Positions 41,636 through 52,121 of a stretch of 64,000 nt of DNA are shown here, piece after piece. Location of the stretch: positions 5,992,001 through 6,056,000 of the forward strand of contig OX465281.1 in assembly GCA_949987705.1 (NCBI GenBank), in the 5' to 3' direction. Positions within the stretch are counted from its first letter, which is position 1, and every line of letters starts with the position of its first letter. Source of the DNA: Thereva unica (taxonomy: Eukaryota > Arthropoda > Insecta > Diptera > Therevidae). Made by a program: the position numbers and the translations under genes. The notes beneath the pieces were generated by a model. The model was not told where the DNA came from and made no database searches. It worked only from the letters and a program-made list of their open reading frames with translations.

Positions 41636-42108
41636 GTGGGAGGAACAACAAACTACCTCCACGTTGGCGGCATGGATTCAGAATCCTCTATCCATAGTCG
41701 GGCCGCAGTGCGTAGGGTTATCCCAAGCGCCCAAAGCATTAGACAGCGCCTCCAAAGCATTGTGCAAAACGCAAACATACACCACCTGGGACACGTTATC
41801 CCATGGATATTTGTGTTCTTGGCATTCATCTTCTGTTACGCAACAACAAGAGAAAGATCTAACGGACCTAGACATTCCGACCACATCCGAGTTAGAGGCG
41901 CTAACAGGACCCAAACAGATAATGTACAAACAGGGACGTCTGTTCTACAAGAGGGGACTAGGATTCAGATCCCGCCAACAGATGAAGGCCCAAGGGTACA
42001 ATGTGGCGCTTACACCATCTAATGGTAAAACATACGATTGCACAAAATTACAGGGAACTTTGTTGTATACAAGTTGCGTAGAGTGCACCAGAATATTCAT
42101 CTGGTTAT
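41636..42108 (+). pseudogene. C-terminal part of an unrecognised membrane protein, frame-shifted
   Basis: The first frame (ATG 41636) has a basic Ser/Arg-rich region, then a hydrophobic segment HLGHVIPWIFVFLAFIFCYA (about 41787-41850). Right after it the coding pattern moves to the frame of 41616: acidic LTDLDIPTTSELEALTGPKQIMYK, then a Tyr/Arg/Gln-rich region to about 42040. The layout of ectodomain, one membrane span and polar tail suits an Env C terminus of the element carrying LTR Z. It sits immediately upstream of that LTR. Not assigned to a family. Confidence 0.4.
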
Positions 42109-42850
42109 AAATTGTTATATACAATTCAGCGTAACTAATTTACTACAATTTCTAGCAACTTTATACAAGTTGCGAAGAGTGCACCAGAATATTCAAGGTA
42201 TAACAACAAGTTTATACCAGACAGGTTTGAACCAGGATCTTCATCCGGTTCGCACCTGTTGTAAGTAGATTCCCGTGAGCTTGTATAGGACAAGAGCCAT
42301 ACAAGACTCATTAAGCAAGGTAAATTTTTTATGGTTTGGGGTATCCAACCATAATTCAATAATAAAACTTACAATTTTATTCAAAGATTAGGGGAAAGTC
42401 TTCTCCAGACAGCACTCCCCGAGGTAGGATACAAGGCAGATTTACCTGACAGAGGCAGCACATCAGAAGGAGTATTTGGATTGAAACGTGCTATATTTTT
42501 TTTTTAATTTTGATTTTGATACAAAGCATTCGAGTAACGTAGAAGTAATTTTAAGCATAGAATTAATTAGAATTTATAGTTTATAGGAGAAATATATTCG
42601 TATCAAACGGACCTTAGACTCTTTTACTTAGAGCAGCCGGCACCTATCCTACATTCCAGCTATTTTTTAATTATTACGACGATCACCTCCTAACACCAGG
42701 TCTTTAACCAGTTTTAGGAAAGTGACGCCGTAACACGAGGTGTAGTAGTTTTTTTAAGTGAGAATCGGTTAAGGGCAGGTAAACTCCGTACTGGAAAGTA
42801 CCGCCTAGTCCTTTGTTGCAATATTAGTACAAAATAAGATTATTGCAACA
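42046..42850 (+). mobile_element. LTR-like region of element Z, copy 1
   Basis: Aligns with 58675-59583 in blocks: hairpin units, TGAGCTTGTATAGGACAAG, CACTCCCCGAGGTAGGATACA, and GCCGGCACCTATCCTACATTCC through CGCCGTAACACG. It ends TTGCAACA and is followed after 10 bp by a tRNA-Leu primer site at 42859, so it acts as a 5' LTR. It also follows the membrane-protein tail directly, as a 3' LTR would, suggesting two elements sharing one LTR. Exact ends unknown. Confidence 0.5.
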
Positions 42851-42858
42851 TAAAATTT

Positions 42859-42875
42859 GTGGCAGCGGTGGGATC
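42859..42875 (+). promoter_or_regulatory. primer-binding site, tRNA-Leu type, element Z
   Basis: TGGCAGCGGTGGGATCC; its first 15 bases are identical to the Y sites at 25471 and 53053. Confidence 0.6.
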
Positions 42876-42884
42876 CAACATCCC

Positions 42885-43085
42885 TTAAGTGATAGTGCAA
42901 ACAAAGTAACCAAATCTGCCTTAATAAATCGGTTATTAATAACATCAGACCCCTACATTGCAAGCGTACGTGCTGCTCCCAAAACTAGACGTAGCCAAAT
43001 GACTCCTCAAGTCTGTGAACTTTTAGAAATGAAAACTTCTGACATTGAACACGAAGGAATTCCAGTCAAAAAATTCAGATTCTGA
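42885..43085 (+). CDS. short frame after the Z primer site
   Basis: A frame open from before 42843 to TGA 43083-43085. The coding-like part, about 66 codons, ends in IEHEGIPVKKFRF. It could be an N-terminal gag remnant or leader peptide of element Z. W copy 2 begins about 30 bp later, so the element is truncated. No domain seen. Confidence 0.3.
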   Translation, partial: LSDSANKVTKSALINRLLITSDPYIASVRAAPKTRRSQMTPQVCELLEMKTSDIEHEGIPVKKFRF

Positions 43086-43114
43086 TACCCATAGCGACTT
43101 TGATGAATCTCATT

Positions 43115-43776
43115 ATCGTACGATCACCCCGACTCGAGCACTAAGAACATTTTCAGAAATTCTCTCCGCACTTGTTCGCCGGGAGAGAGTGTTTGCAGGA
43201 ATTTTCCGCTGCATGAATGCATGAGAGTGTAAAATGTTTTCTTGAGCACCTCCCTAAAATGCATTCAAGAAAATTAACCGCGATGACCAATGAAAGGCAG
43301 CGATGAATGTCCAAGAAAGAATTTTCGGTATCGAAGGAGATTATAAAATGTGAAAGTGATCCGAGAAATTCAGTTAGTCAGTTAGTAAGTCAGTGGCAGT
43401 CAGTAAGTCATAATTATTCAGTCAGTGATGATCAGTAAATCAGTAATATTCACTTAAGTAAATTTCTTTGAGAAAAGTGTTGGAAAGTATTTATATGGCA
43501 AATGCATAGATATCAATCTCGGAAGGCATCCGATTTACCTACGTGAGCCGGCGTAGGGGGATTGATATTTCTATAGCTTAGCCCAGTGTACAATTAAATT
43601 AGTAAAGAGTCAATTAAGCAAAGTATGTTTCAAGATTAATAAATAAAGGTGTTAATAAAGCAAGTGTTTGAAGTGTTTGAGAAATTTGAAAGGTTAGCTT
43701 ACAAGGGCTAGTGGTAATCTCTCGTTCCGAGAATGTACTCCACGGTCCTGCCGTAACAAGTAAACGGTTCACGGCA
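43115..43776 (+). repeat. repeat W, copy 2 (full)
   Basis: From CGTACGATCACCCCGACTCGAG to ACGGTTCACGGC, about 660 bp. It contains GATTATAAAATGTGAAAG (near 43340), a dense TCAGT/AGTCAGT array (43372-43450), CTACGTGAGCCGGCGTAGG, ATAAATAAAGGTG and the conserved right end. Aligns end to end with 53786-54439. Confidence 0.75.
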
Positions 43777-43881
43777 GGCGCACTCGCCCTAGACTCACGG
43801 CTGGATAAAAGAATCCAGTCGAAAACACGAATGAATATCCGAATTTAATTTTTAGTGACTTTTTATATTTACGCAAAGTAC

Positions 43882-45695
43882 TGTAACGGTCGCCATCTGT
43901 AAGGGCAAATAACAAAAACCCGATAAAGGCACTAACACCATCGCCTATCAAAAACAAATTCCTTTTCTTCTCGCTGGTTAACCAAAATATAGAAAACACC
44001 CTAACGACAATGCCTACCACCAAAGAAAAATTTTTTTCTCTCCACGTTAAACAAATGTAACCGGTATACTACATGGCAACCCGGCATTCATCGTTGAGCA
44101 ATTCTTTTCATGCCCATCTGCAGTCATCCCGCTTCTTAGACCAAAAAAAAAAAATGCGTACCACCACACCCACAATCGTCAAATCCGACATCCATAAATT
44201 CTGATATTATACTTTTACACGCAAATTACAAAACTCCGAAAAACAATCCCGATATCCAACAACACAATTTTAAATAGCACACACACAAGCAAATATGCAA
44301 TAGAATACGCAACAGGAATGCGGGTAACGGGACGTTTTTTTGCCTTCGATCGAAAAATCGCCTGATCCGGCGATTGATGGGAGAATTTTTGGTGATTTTG
44401 CGGGAGTCAATTTTTGGATCGGGGTAGAAGAGTTGTTCTCGGGAGCGAAATGTTGGAGCTTAAGCGTTAGATATTGCAAAATTAAGTATTACTTTTAAAC
44501 CGAAGAATAAGTGAAGTAAAGAGATTTAATCTATATGGTTTAATATAACATACTTTTATATAGTGAATACTTAAATAATAAACATAAAAGCTTTTAAAAT
44601 ACACGTGCTTTCGGGGATAATATATGCTATTATTGCCGATTATACTATCATTTACTGAGACTTTTTATGTAACATTTAAAAATGAGATTTAATCTATATG
44701 GTTTTAATATAATATACTTTTATCTAATGAATACTTAAATAATAAACATAAAAGCTTTTATTTATATAACGAATATTTTATTAATAAACATAAAAGCTTT
44801 TAAAATACACGTGAGCTTTCAAATAACCTAAAATTTCGATATAACCATGTGTCATTGAATTAATGAGAACGTCCTATATATAAAACGTGCTTCTGGGATA
44901 CGCATATCTTTATTGCCAACTATAACTTTCATATAATTTGATTGGTAATATAACATAAATAGAGATATAATCCAAATGGTTTGAATAATAACATATTTTT
45001 CGTACAACGAATACTCTAATAATTAATATAAATTTTTTTAAACTAAGTATGAACTGCATATGATAATAACAAAAATTTGAAACTTTAAAATAACATTTAA
45101 TAAAATCATCTAAACTTATACTGAATAAACACCCGAATTAATATAAACGGTAACTTATGAATTTTAAATACTTAAAACCCGAGACGATGGCCGTCTAATC
45201 AACCCGAATGTGAGGAAACCCCCGAGATGTAGGATGCCCTCGTTAAGGTAAGTGCTTACCATTTGAACCCGATTGGTGTTTGTGAATCCCCTTAGTAAAT
45301 GGCAGTGTAACCGGTGACCATCTCTCTCCCCTGGTTTCCTGGCCCCCTCTTGTTGGCCTCGGTAGTTTTGTTTCTCCGCCACTGCCGCCCCCTTTTAACT
45401 TTTCGTATGCAGGCACGAGTTTTAGTTTTGTTTGAACTGTCACCCTCCGGCATCCCTGTACCGCGAACCCCACCCCATCCGGCGAGCTAGTTTGAGCACC
45501 GCACGTCGTGCCGACGATCGGTGCAGCGGATGTCACAATTTCGGCAATCCCCCTCGGCGGCCAAGCCTACCCAGTCACCTGCTTCTGCCCCTTTCTCCAA
45601 ATTATTTTTGTGTAAAACGAGTCTTGCACATCCTTTATTGAGATGTGTTTACTGTCCTACTTCGTGCTATGGCACACCCACTCCAGACAGTTACA
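43882..45695 (+). mobile_element. 5' LTR of family R, 1814 bp
   Basis: TGTAACGGTCGCC...CAGACAGTTACA, followed by TAAAA and a tRNA-Lys primer site at 45701, so this is a 5' LTR. Its first ~600 bp align with 18119-19560 and its last 468 bp with 20581-21052; the AT-rich middle has diverged. The preceding bases are GTAC; the right end of the element is missing, so the duplication cannot be tested. Confidence 0.8.
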
Positions 45696-45700
45696 TAAAA

Positions 45701-47140
45701 TGGCGCCCAACGCTGGGCTAAGGAGCTTAATTCCCTTTGAGTTCCTTAGTCTAACGGACAGATGGCATGGATATGTCTGTTTGTCACTTATTGACACATT
45801 AACTTTCCCAGTCGGCATTCTCTTCTTCTAGTATTTTGCTCACCACCCCATGTCATCATTTCTTAATCAGTTTCTTTATAATTTAGCCGACCTTTTGATA
45901 ATTGTTACGTGGCTTAGGCCAGTGAGAGGAGTCATGAGTGGGCTTCCTTCTTTTTAGTTCACTTCTCAGTCCAAGCCCCTCTGAATAATGGGTAACTGGG
46001 CGAAGGTACTTACCGCGGTGCCCTAGCCCTTTTCACTTCTTCCCTTTTCATCTTTTCTATCTTTCTTCTGCTTCCACAACTTCATCTTTTTACTATCTTT
46101 TGCGGTAGCCTCCCTATTCTATTTAGTTCCTGTCAAACGGACTCGGAGTCTGGCTAACAGGCGTCCTATCGCCTGGCACTGCGCGAGTCTGCTTTGACCG
46201 TGGGCATTACAAATTCCTTTCCTTTCTTCCTTTTTTTTGAGTAGCATGGGTGAGTGGGTGCCTGACCGTTGACCCTGCACCGTCTTGGCTAACAGGCGTC
46301 CTATCGCCTGGCCATGCGACAGGTTCGACGGCCTGGTTATCCACCCAGCCCCGTTGAATGACCACTTCGACACACCGCCTTCCTGGATAACAACAACTTC
46401 TCGGAGGCTTCTATCTCTTCTTTTCTCCAACAGACGGTCACCGGGAACCTGCCATGGGAGGGGTTTCCCAAAATTAGTCGTAGGGGAGTCGACGGTGAGG
46501 ATGGTGATAGGCACTGGCCTGTCTCCATCTTCGGCGTCGATCCCATAAATGGAAGCACTAGTTGCCTGACGACGCGGGTGACACGCGTCTTAAGATAAGC
46601 CGCCTGTCACCGGCGCCTTCAGCCAACGATGCCTTGGGGAGGACGTCCTGCGTCTGAGGGCCATCCCCACCACAACAAACAACAAAATATAATTTTTTTA
46701 TAAACGAAAAGTATTAATGCTTATTTAAATAAGGGAATTGTCGGTACTGGTAAATTCTCTTGCGATTTTCTCTCAATTATATTTTCTTATGATGTTATAC
46801 CAAAAACAAAAAGTTGTTTTGGGCCTTTATATTCCTTAGATTCTTTTTTTTAAATTTAAATGTTTGAGTAATCTTCTCGGTAGCCGAAAATCTTTTTCTC
46901 TACGCACTTATATAACAAATATTACAACAGTAAACTGATGGTGTTTAACAGGTAAGACTGATCAGTTTGAAATTTTCTTTGTACACTTTGTATATTAATT
47001 CAACCCCAAATATATTTTCGTAATAATAACGCATCAAGTTACCAAGGAGGTCCAACTCGGTAGGTCTCGCATAATATTGATACCGTCAGTAATTTGGCCA
47101 AACTATCACAGGACTGAGTAGTGGTCATTATCGGTTGCGG
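45701..47140 (+). mobile_element. tRNA-Lys primer site and leader of family R, copy 2
   Basis: TGGCGCCCAACGCTGGGCT at 45701-45719, then a leader aligning with 6932-8660, including the twin hairpins at 46158-46175 and 46293-46310. Alignment stops near TCGGTTGCGG (47139), before any gag. A GATGCAGTTATTG tandem duplication (47174 and 47204) marks the junction with the AT-rich island that follows. Confidence 0.8.
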
Positions 47141-47170
47141 GCTTTACCAACGTACACACCCTTCGTCTAA

Positions 47171-47515
47171 AAGGATGCAGTTATTGCAGTCTTCGTTGAA
47201 AAGGATGCAGTTATTGGATTTTCAAGGAAAAAATTCATAAAGTTTTTAGAAAAACACAAAACTTATTATAAAAGTGCACACATTATTGAATTAATTGATG
47301 AAACTATATATTTACTGAAATATATTAATAATATTATAAATAAAGTACAAAAAGAAACAATACTAATTACATTTCCAAATTGGAAAAACTTGAAAAACAT
47401 TTTTGAACATATCTCAGTTCAATATCAATTTAGTAATTTATATACCAATGATATAAAACTATCAATATATATTAATAAAGACAAATGTAATTATTTGAGT
47501 TATGAAATTTCATAA
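47171..47515 (+). CDS. AT-rich virus-like frame, 5' end missing
   Basis: Open for about 114 codons from after TAA 47168-47170 to TAA 47513-47515, without an ATG at the start. The first ~17 codons are the repeated junction sequence. The rest is rich in Ile, Asn, Lys and Tyr (FIKFLEKHKTYYK, LLKYINNIINKVQ), as expected of a low-GC viral gene. It precedes another AT-rich gene by 65 bp. No family recognised. Confidence 0.4.
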   Translation, partial: KDAVIAVFVEKDAVIGFSRKKFIKFLEKHKTYYKSAHIIELIDETIYLLKYINNIINKVQKETILITFPNWKNLKNIFEHISVQYQFSNLYTNDIKLSIYINKDKCNYLSYEIS

Positions 47516-47580
47516 AGTATTTTTCATAGTAATAAGTATAAAATATAATGTAATTACAGAATTATTGTATTTAAATAAAA

Positions 47581-47865
47581 ATGGATCAGCAACAAACAAA
47601 ATCACTTTTTACTAATTCAGATAAAAAATCAACAACAAGAATTAATCAAAATATTGCCGATGAAAAAATAACAAAACTTACATCAATATTATTTAATCCG
47701 AAAAATTTAAAATTATATCATATAATTTTAATAATTTTGATCGTTATATATATTTGGGTAACTGAGTTCTCTTATGTAGCATTAATAATTAAATCATTAT
47801 TTTTGGTATCATTAATTTTATTATTAATAATCGAATCAGTTGTAACTTTATCATATGTTGAATAA
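47581..47865 (+). CDS. AT-rich gene for a two-span membrane protein, 94 aa
   Basis: ATG 47581, TAA 47863-47865, intact. Residues 1-45 are polar (Gln/Ser/Lys-rich). Two hydrophobic spans follow: about 47-63 (YHIILIILIVIYIWV) and about 68-90 (ALIIKSLFLVSLILLLII), separated by a short turn. A TATA-like GTATAAAATATA lies about 45 bp upstream. Its composition and close packing after 47515 resemble a large DNA-virus gene cluster. No family recognised. Confidence 0.5.
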   Translation: MDQQQTKSLFTNSDKKSTTRINQNIADEKITKLTSILFNPKNLKLYHIILIILIVIYIWVTEFSYVALIIKSLFLVSLILLLIIESVVTLSYVE

Positions 47866-48603
47866 AATAAGTTTATTTGTTTAATGAAAATCAGCTTGAT
47901 ATATTATTTCTTGATGCATTGACCAAGCGACCATTTATTGACTAAGTAGACATACATGCATGCATAAATCTTAGGAATATCATTTGGTGCGATAATTTTA
48001 TCAGTAGAAGAGGCATTATCGCTTCTTGAGTTCGTCTATAAAAAAACAAAACAAACTACTCACAAGTTGACGATTTGAAATCAAACCGGCATCGCAGTCA
48101 TTCGAACCATTTCCAGTACAGTACACTGCGTATAGAATATTCATTGAAAATTGTGGTGATAGCAAATAATTTATAAATTGAATTTTTTTAATTCAACTAA
48201 CGTGAAATAATATCACATTTAATAAAGAGTCTAGTGACGTAATAAATTAAAGTGAATTATGGTACTATTGTTTTTTTTTAATGTAATAATGAAGAAGTCA
48301 TATTAAATTGTTTTCTGTTGTAAAAAATAATTGGATGTGAAATTTACAATTTTTTTTAAAGATATAGTAAAAAAGTTGTCAATTGAGGTGTTTGTTTTTA
48401 ATTTTTTTTTTAAATATAGAAAAGGAATTGTATTAAAGAAATATGAATGACATCTTTAATATTTAAATGATTTAAGTGGTTATTTTTTTAAGATATAGTA
48501 AAAAGTTATGTTAAATTGTTTTCTGTTATAAAAAAATTCAATGTGAAATTTAAGATATAGTAAAACAGTTGTCAATTATTTTGTAAAAATCACATTATCC
48601 ATC
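47866..48603. other. AT-rich intergenic region with a TATA box
   Basis: GTCTATAAAAAAAC near 48034 is a TATA box with AGTCATTCGAACC about 60 bp downstream. Beyond that, GATATAGTAAAA-AGTTGTCAATT-like phrases recur near 48360, 48492 and 48552, giving three loose copies of a ~100-bp unit. No gene. Confidence 0.4.
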
Positions 48604-49260
48604 ATGAATTATTTTATTGCAGATAATTTAAATAAACTTGCGGTTAATCCATATTTAAATGAATTATGTATCAAAGGAACTTTACAATTGAGAACTGAAA
48701 ATGCATCAAATGGTTCAACATGCTTAAAAAATTATGTAGAAGAATTTCAAAATAATGTAATGTTCTTTGTACAAAAATATCCCAATTTAATATTTAGCGA
48801 TTTTCTTTTTATGCGTAATATAGACATTAGTGAATCGGACTCCAAAAACATGGTCATGATGCTGAAATATGGGTGTGATTGTGTAATTTATTTAGATAGA
48901 TCATTGTTTCAATGGTTATTGCAAAATGAACAATTAAAAAAAAATCCGCAACGATATTTTAGAAAGTTAGAAAGATATGTGGAACATGAATTAATGCAAA
49001 TGCAAATGCCAATTTTAAAATACAGTACTATTGCACAAGCTCTAACTAGAGGGCATGTTGTAAATGCAGCCCTGTATAAATATACACGAAAATTATTTCC
49101 TAACAGTTGTCTAAATGGTACTTTAATTGATATTAATTTTTTCATTGTAAAAATTTTGCCAAAAATCAATTCTGCATTTACGCAAAAATTGTTTAATATA
49201 ATAGTTGGGATTTTAAAATCAAATAACGATTTTTGCATATATTTACATGAAAAATTTATC
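48604..49260 (+). CDS. AT-rich virus-like gene, about 219 codons, 3' end replaced
   Basis: ATG 48604. An Ile/Asn/Tyr/Phe-rich protein of largely helical appearance, with QWLLQNEQLKKNPQRYFRKLERY and repeated hydrophobic blocks but no clear signal peptide. The frame runs on to TGA 49402-49404, but from about 49261 base composition changes sharply and the encoded residues turn Arg/Val-rich, where the 5' part of the spliced gene at 49401 begins. The native C terminus is therefore probably missing. No family recognised. Confidence 0.45.
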
Positions 49261-49400
49261 GGCGTCGTGAAACGAAGGCGTCTTGTTCGTTTGAGATGCT
49301 CTGGTTTTGTTTACGTTGCCTTTTCTGGTGTGATAAGGGGCTCGAGATTTGTCCCGTTCTTGTGGACGTTTAGTTTAAGTTGGTTTCTTGGATTGACGAG

Positions 49401-49660
49401 ATGAGGTAAGTAGTTGAAATAATATTTTTATATATTTTATATACTCTTTCTTTTCACCTCCCCCCTCTTTTTTTTGCAGTTACAATAAGGCAAAGGCAAA
49501 GGCTTTGTATGATGAGGCACACCACCAACGGGAGTTGGCCCGGGTTCGGAGGAGGATGGCTGGATTGGCAAGACAAGAGGAGTCTCATCTTGCCGAGCTG
49601 GCCAGGGCTCAAAGGACCCTGGCTAATATTGCTCGGCAGGACAATCTTGATTTGGATTAA
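49401..49660 (+). CDS. small spliced coiled-coil protein, 61 aa, ending DNLDLD
   Basis: Exon 1 supplies ATGAG (49401-49405). The intron is 49406-49479 (GTAAGTAG ... pyrimidine tract ... TTTGCAG, 74 bp). Exon 2 runs 49480-49660. The spliced frame is exactly 62 codons including TAA 49658-49660. The product is an Ala/Arg/Glu/Leu-rich single helix (ELARVRRRMAGLARQEE, LAELARAQRTLANIA) ending DNLDLD, the same C terminus as the GPWNP protein ending at 29891. Exons, intron and splice sites are duplicated at 60744-60976. An AATAAA follows near 49703. Role unknown. Confidence 0.6.
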
Positions 49661-50314
49661 GTCCGGGGATGGATAAATTCCAAAAAAAAAATGTAAGGTA
49701 TTGAATAAATGTTTTTTTTTGGATTCTTTTCTTTTATTTTGTAGTTTGTTGTTTTTGTTTTTTTTTTGTTTTTTTTTTTTGCTTGACTAGGGGCGCCTAG
49801 GGGGTTCTTTCTTTTAGGTGAGTATTGTGGTACCGCCGCGGGGCGCGCGGTAAAGGGTTTGTGGGATGTTTTAGGTGGTGCGGGCCCCATCCACTATCCC
49901 GCATGCTGATTGTCATGTGCGTGAGGTAGTGGGCCTGATCATGGTTAGTTTTTGAAGTGAGAATGGGGCGGTGACTGTAAAACGGAATCGTAATTAGCAA
50001 AAAAGAAACTGACAGTTGTCAGGAAAAAACGCATTCAGGCGAATCGCAGTTGGCGTTTTTGAGAGATTTCTTTTAGTAGTACGCTACGAAACGTAGTTAG
50101 TAGGGCGATTCTCTGTTTAGACCATTTGGACAGTTTGTTGTGAATGTTTTGGGTTCTGTCTCGCGAACTAGGGGGAGTTTTATGGGGTTGGCGTAGCGCG
50201 GGTGAGATCTTTCTGGCGATCTCTTCAACCCTTTTGTATGAAGGTGGATTGATAGAGTGAGGCGTAGATACGCATTATAAGGAGGCGTGGTGTATGGCGG
50301 TATGGCGGCCCGAT
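49661..50314. repeat. shared 3'-flank module, copy A
   Basis: GTCCGGGGATGGA, AATAAA, GTAGTTTGTTG, CTTGACTAGGGGCGCCTAGGG, GGTGAGTATTGTGGTACCGCC, CCATCCACTATCCCGCATGC, then further conserved blocks to GAGGCGTGGTGTATGGCGG. The best-preserved copy, used as the reference for copies B-D. Confidence 0.75.
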
Positions 50315-50854
50315 TTACCCTATGGTTATTGGGGTCCCAGGCCCTGGTTGTACTAACTGGATGCTGGTGACCCTGGGTAATGTGTGTGAGCGCCTGAGCG
50401 GCCTGGGTTCTGAGAGTTCTGCCGTGGCTGCGTTGTGTGTTGGTTCCGGTTGCATTGGGACCCCTACTGGAGCCATTTGGTCCTCGGAGGTGGTTCTCTC
50501 ATCCGGAGGACTTGCATTTCCGGACCTTCTAGGACATGCAGAACGGGCTATAGCCGCTAGTAACGGTATGCTTTTGTAGCATGTATATCCGATGAGTACC
50601 AGTAAAAGGGTGCCACTGAGCGAGATGGCGGCTGTGGAATGGGTGTGAGTACGTTCCCATGTTAGGTGGTTCAACTGCGAGTAGATATCCTGCAGGGGCT
50701 TAGTGCCTTCCTGGATAATCTTATTCGTATCGTCACCTGTGAGTAATTTTATCGTACTATTGGAGGTTATCGATGGCACTCCAAGGTTGAGGGTACTAAA
50801 GTTAATTTCTTTTATTACCGGAAAGTAAGGTGCGTGCACCACTCGGTCAGCCAA
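50315..50854 (-). pseudogene. env: BEL/Pao-type env, C-terminal 179 codons, copy A
   Basis: The longest env remnant of this family. The minus-strand frame has an ectodomain stem (about residues 1-60), a heptad-like juxtamembrane segment, a membrane anchor (TAAISLSGTLLLVLIGYTCY core, about residues 82-105), and a ~75-residue Ser/Pro-rich tail. The N-terminal bulk is gone: about 50822-50854 it fuses to a BEL pol fragment by a deletion. Env proteins of BEL elements derive from insect virus glycoproteins; which class this one belongs to cannot be told from the tail. Non-functional. Confidence 0.65.
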
Positions 50855-51051
50855 AGACTTTGTATAAGTATTTTGGGATTAATTGTTACTGGGGTTAGCC
50901 AGCCGATGGGGTCGAACAGCTTCGCAATTTCGGACAATATTTTCCGTTTTGTATATGTTTCTGGTGCTGACTCCATGCTGACCTTGTAAGATAATGTATC
51001 GCTGGCAGGATTCCATAATAAGCCAAGAGCCTTGACTTCCTCTGAGTTCAA
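50855..51051 (-). pseudogene. pol: BEL/Pao pol fragment (Peptidase_A17 region)
   Basis: The minus strand encodes LGLLWNPASDTLSYKV followed by KRKILSEIAKLFDPIGWLTPVTI, the signature segment between reverse transcriptase and RNase H in BEL/Pao polyproteins (Peptidase_A17 family). Only about 65 codons remain. At the lower-coordinate end it joins the env fragment in another frame, so an internal deletion removed RNase H, integrase and most of env. Confidence 0.85.
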
Positions 51052-51059
51052 AAAAAATT

Positions 51060-51636
51060 TTTTTTGTATATTCCTAATATTTGGGATGTGTCAAAAGCAA
51101 ATATTTAACTAAAATTTTAATATTTTTATTTTTGATAATTCTGCCTGGAAAGGGATAAGACAGAACAATGTAAAATGTCTAATTTTATTTTAAAATTAAA
51201 ATATTCATATAATAATTTTCTTGAATCGCTAAAAACCAAACCCGTATACCAGTGTGAAGTATGCATTTATCAAATGGATACAAAATCATTTTATTGATCA
51301 AATTATGCATATGGCAGATATTGTAAAGAACATTCCAAATTAATTAAACAAGAATGTAATGGATATCATTTATATAATCGTGCTTACTCATTTAATATTG
51401 CAGAAGCTGCATTAAGTGAATGTTACAAAGGCGTAAATAAAGATATAAATATAATATAACACCAGATGCCGGACATTCAAATTGGGAATCGCATCTTGAA
51501 TCCATATGGCGTGACGTTTTTTATGAAGAAAATGGAAATATTATCGATTTAAGATATTTAATCGATCGATAAATTGGTGAATTTATCGATAATAAATATT
51601 TAAAATTTTCCAATTTGTTCGTACACTCTAATAGAG
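51060..51636 (+). pseudogene. AT-rich virus-like gene with Cys pairs, broken
   Basis: ATG 51175 opens a 94-codon frame to TAA 51457-51459, interrupted by one TGA at 51295-51297. It has CEVC, then YCKEH and a later EC, suggesting a small zinc-binding domain. Coding pattern continues in another frame after 51459 (HSNWESHLESIWRDVFYEENG) to about 51570. Composition matches the islands at 47.2-49.3 kb and 55.2-56.6 kb. No family recognised. Confidence 0.4.
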
Positions 51637-51932
51637 CCATTGAAAAGTGTTGTAAAAGTATTTCTATGGCAAATGCACAGAAATCAATCTCGGAAGGCAT
51701 CCGAATTACCTGCGTGAGCCGGCGTAGGGGATTGATTTTCTACAGCTTAGCCCAGTGTTCAATAAAAGTGAATAAATAAAGTAATGTTTTAAAATTATTA
51801 AATAAAAGTGTTCGAGTGAAACAAAGAAGCAAGTGTTTGAGTAAAATCAAAGGTAAACCTACAAGGGCTAGTGGTCATCTCTCGTTCCGAGAATGTACTC
51901 CACGGTCCTGCCGTAACAAACAAACGGTCCAC
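51637..51932 (+). repeat. repeat W, right half, copy 3
   Basis: Starts inside W (AAAAGTGTTGTAAAAGTATTT), lacks the TATA region, and runs to CCGTAACAAACAAACGGTCCACGGC. It is followed directly by about 190 bp of unassigned sequence (51933-52121). Confidence 0.7.
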
Positions 51933-52121
51933 GGCATGCCCAAGACAGGGGCCACTAGTCACCGGCAGCAGCCGGCCGTTAATAAAGATTAATTTACCCA
52001 ATTCGGACTTTTTATTCCTTTTGGGGCGTAGTGTAGTTTTTTCTTTTCAGAGTTAGCACCTTTAACAATCAGCATTGAATTTGGCTTCTTTACATTGCCA
52101 GATTCTGTGACGCGCCGCTGC

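Noticed and set aside
45164..45536. Minus-strand frames through the R LTR end
   Set aside because: Antisense to the LTR; not conserved as proteins between the LTR copies.
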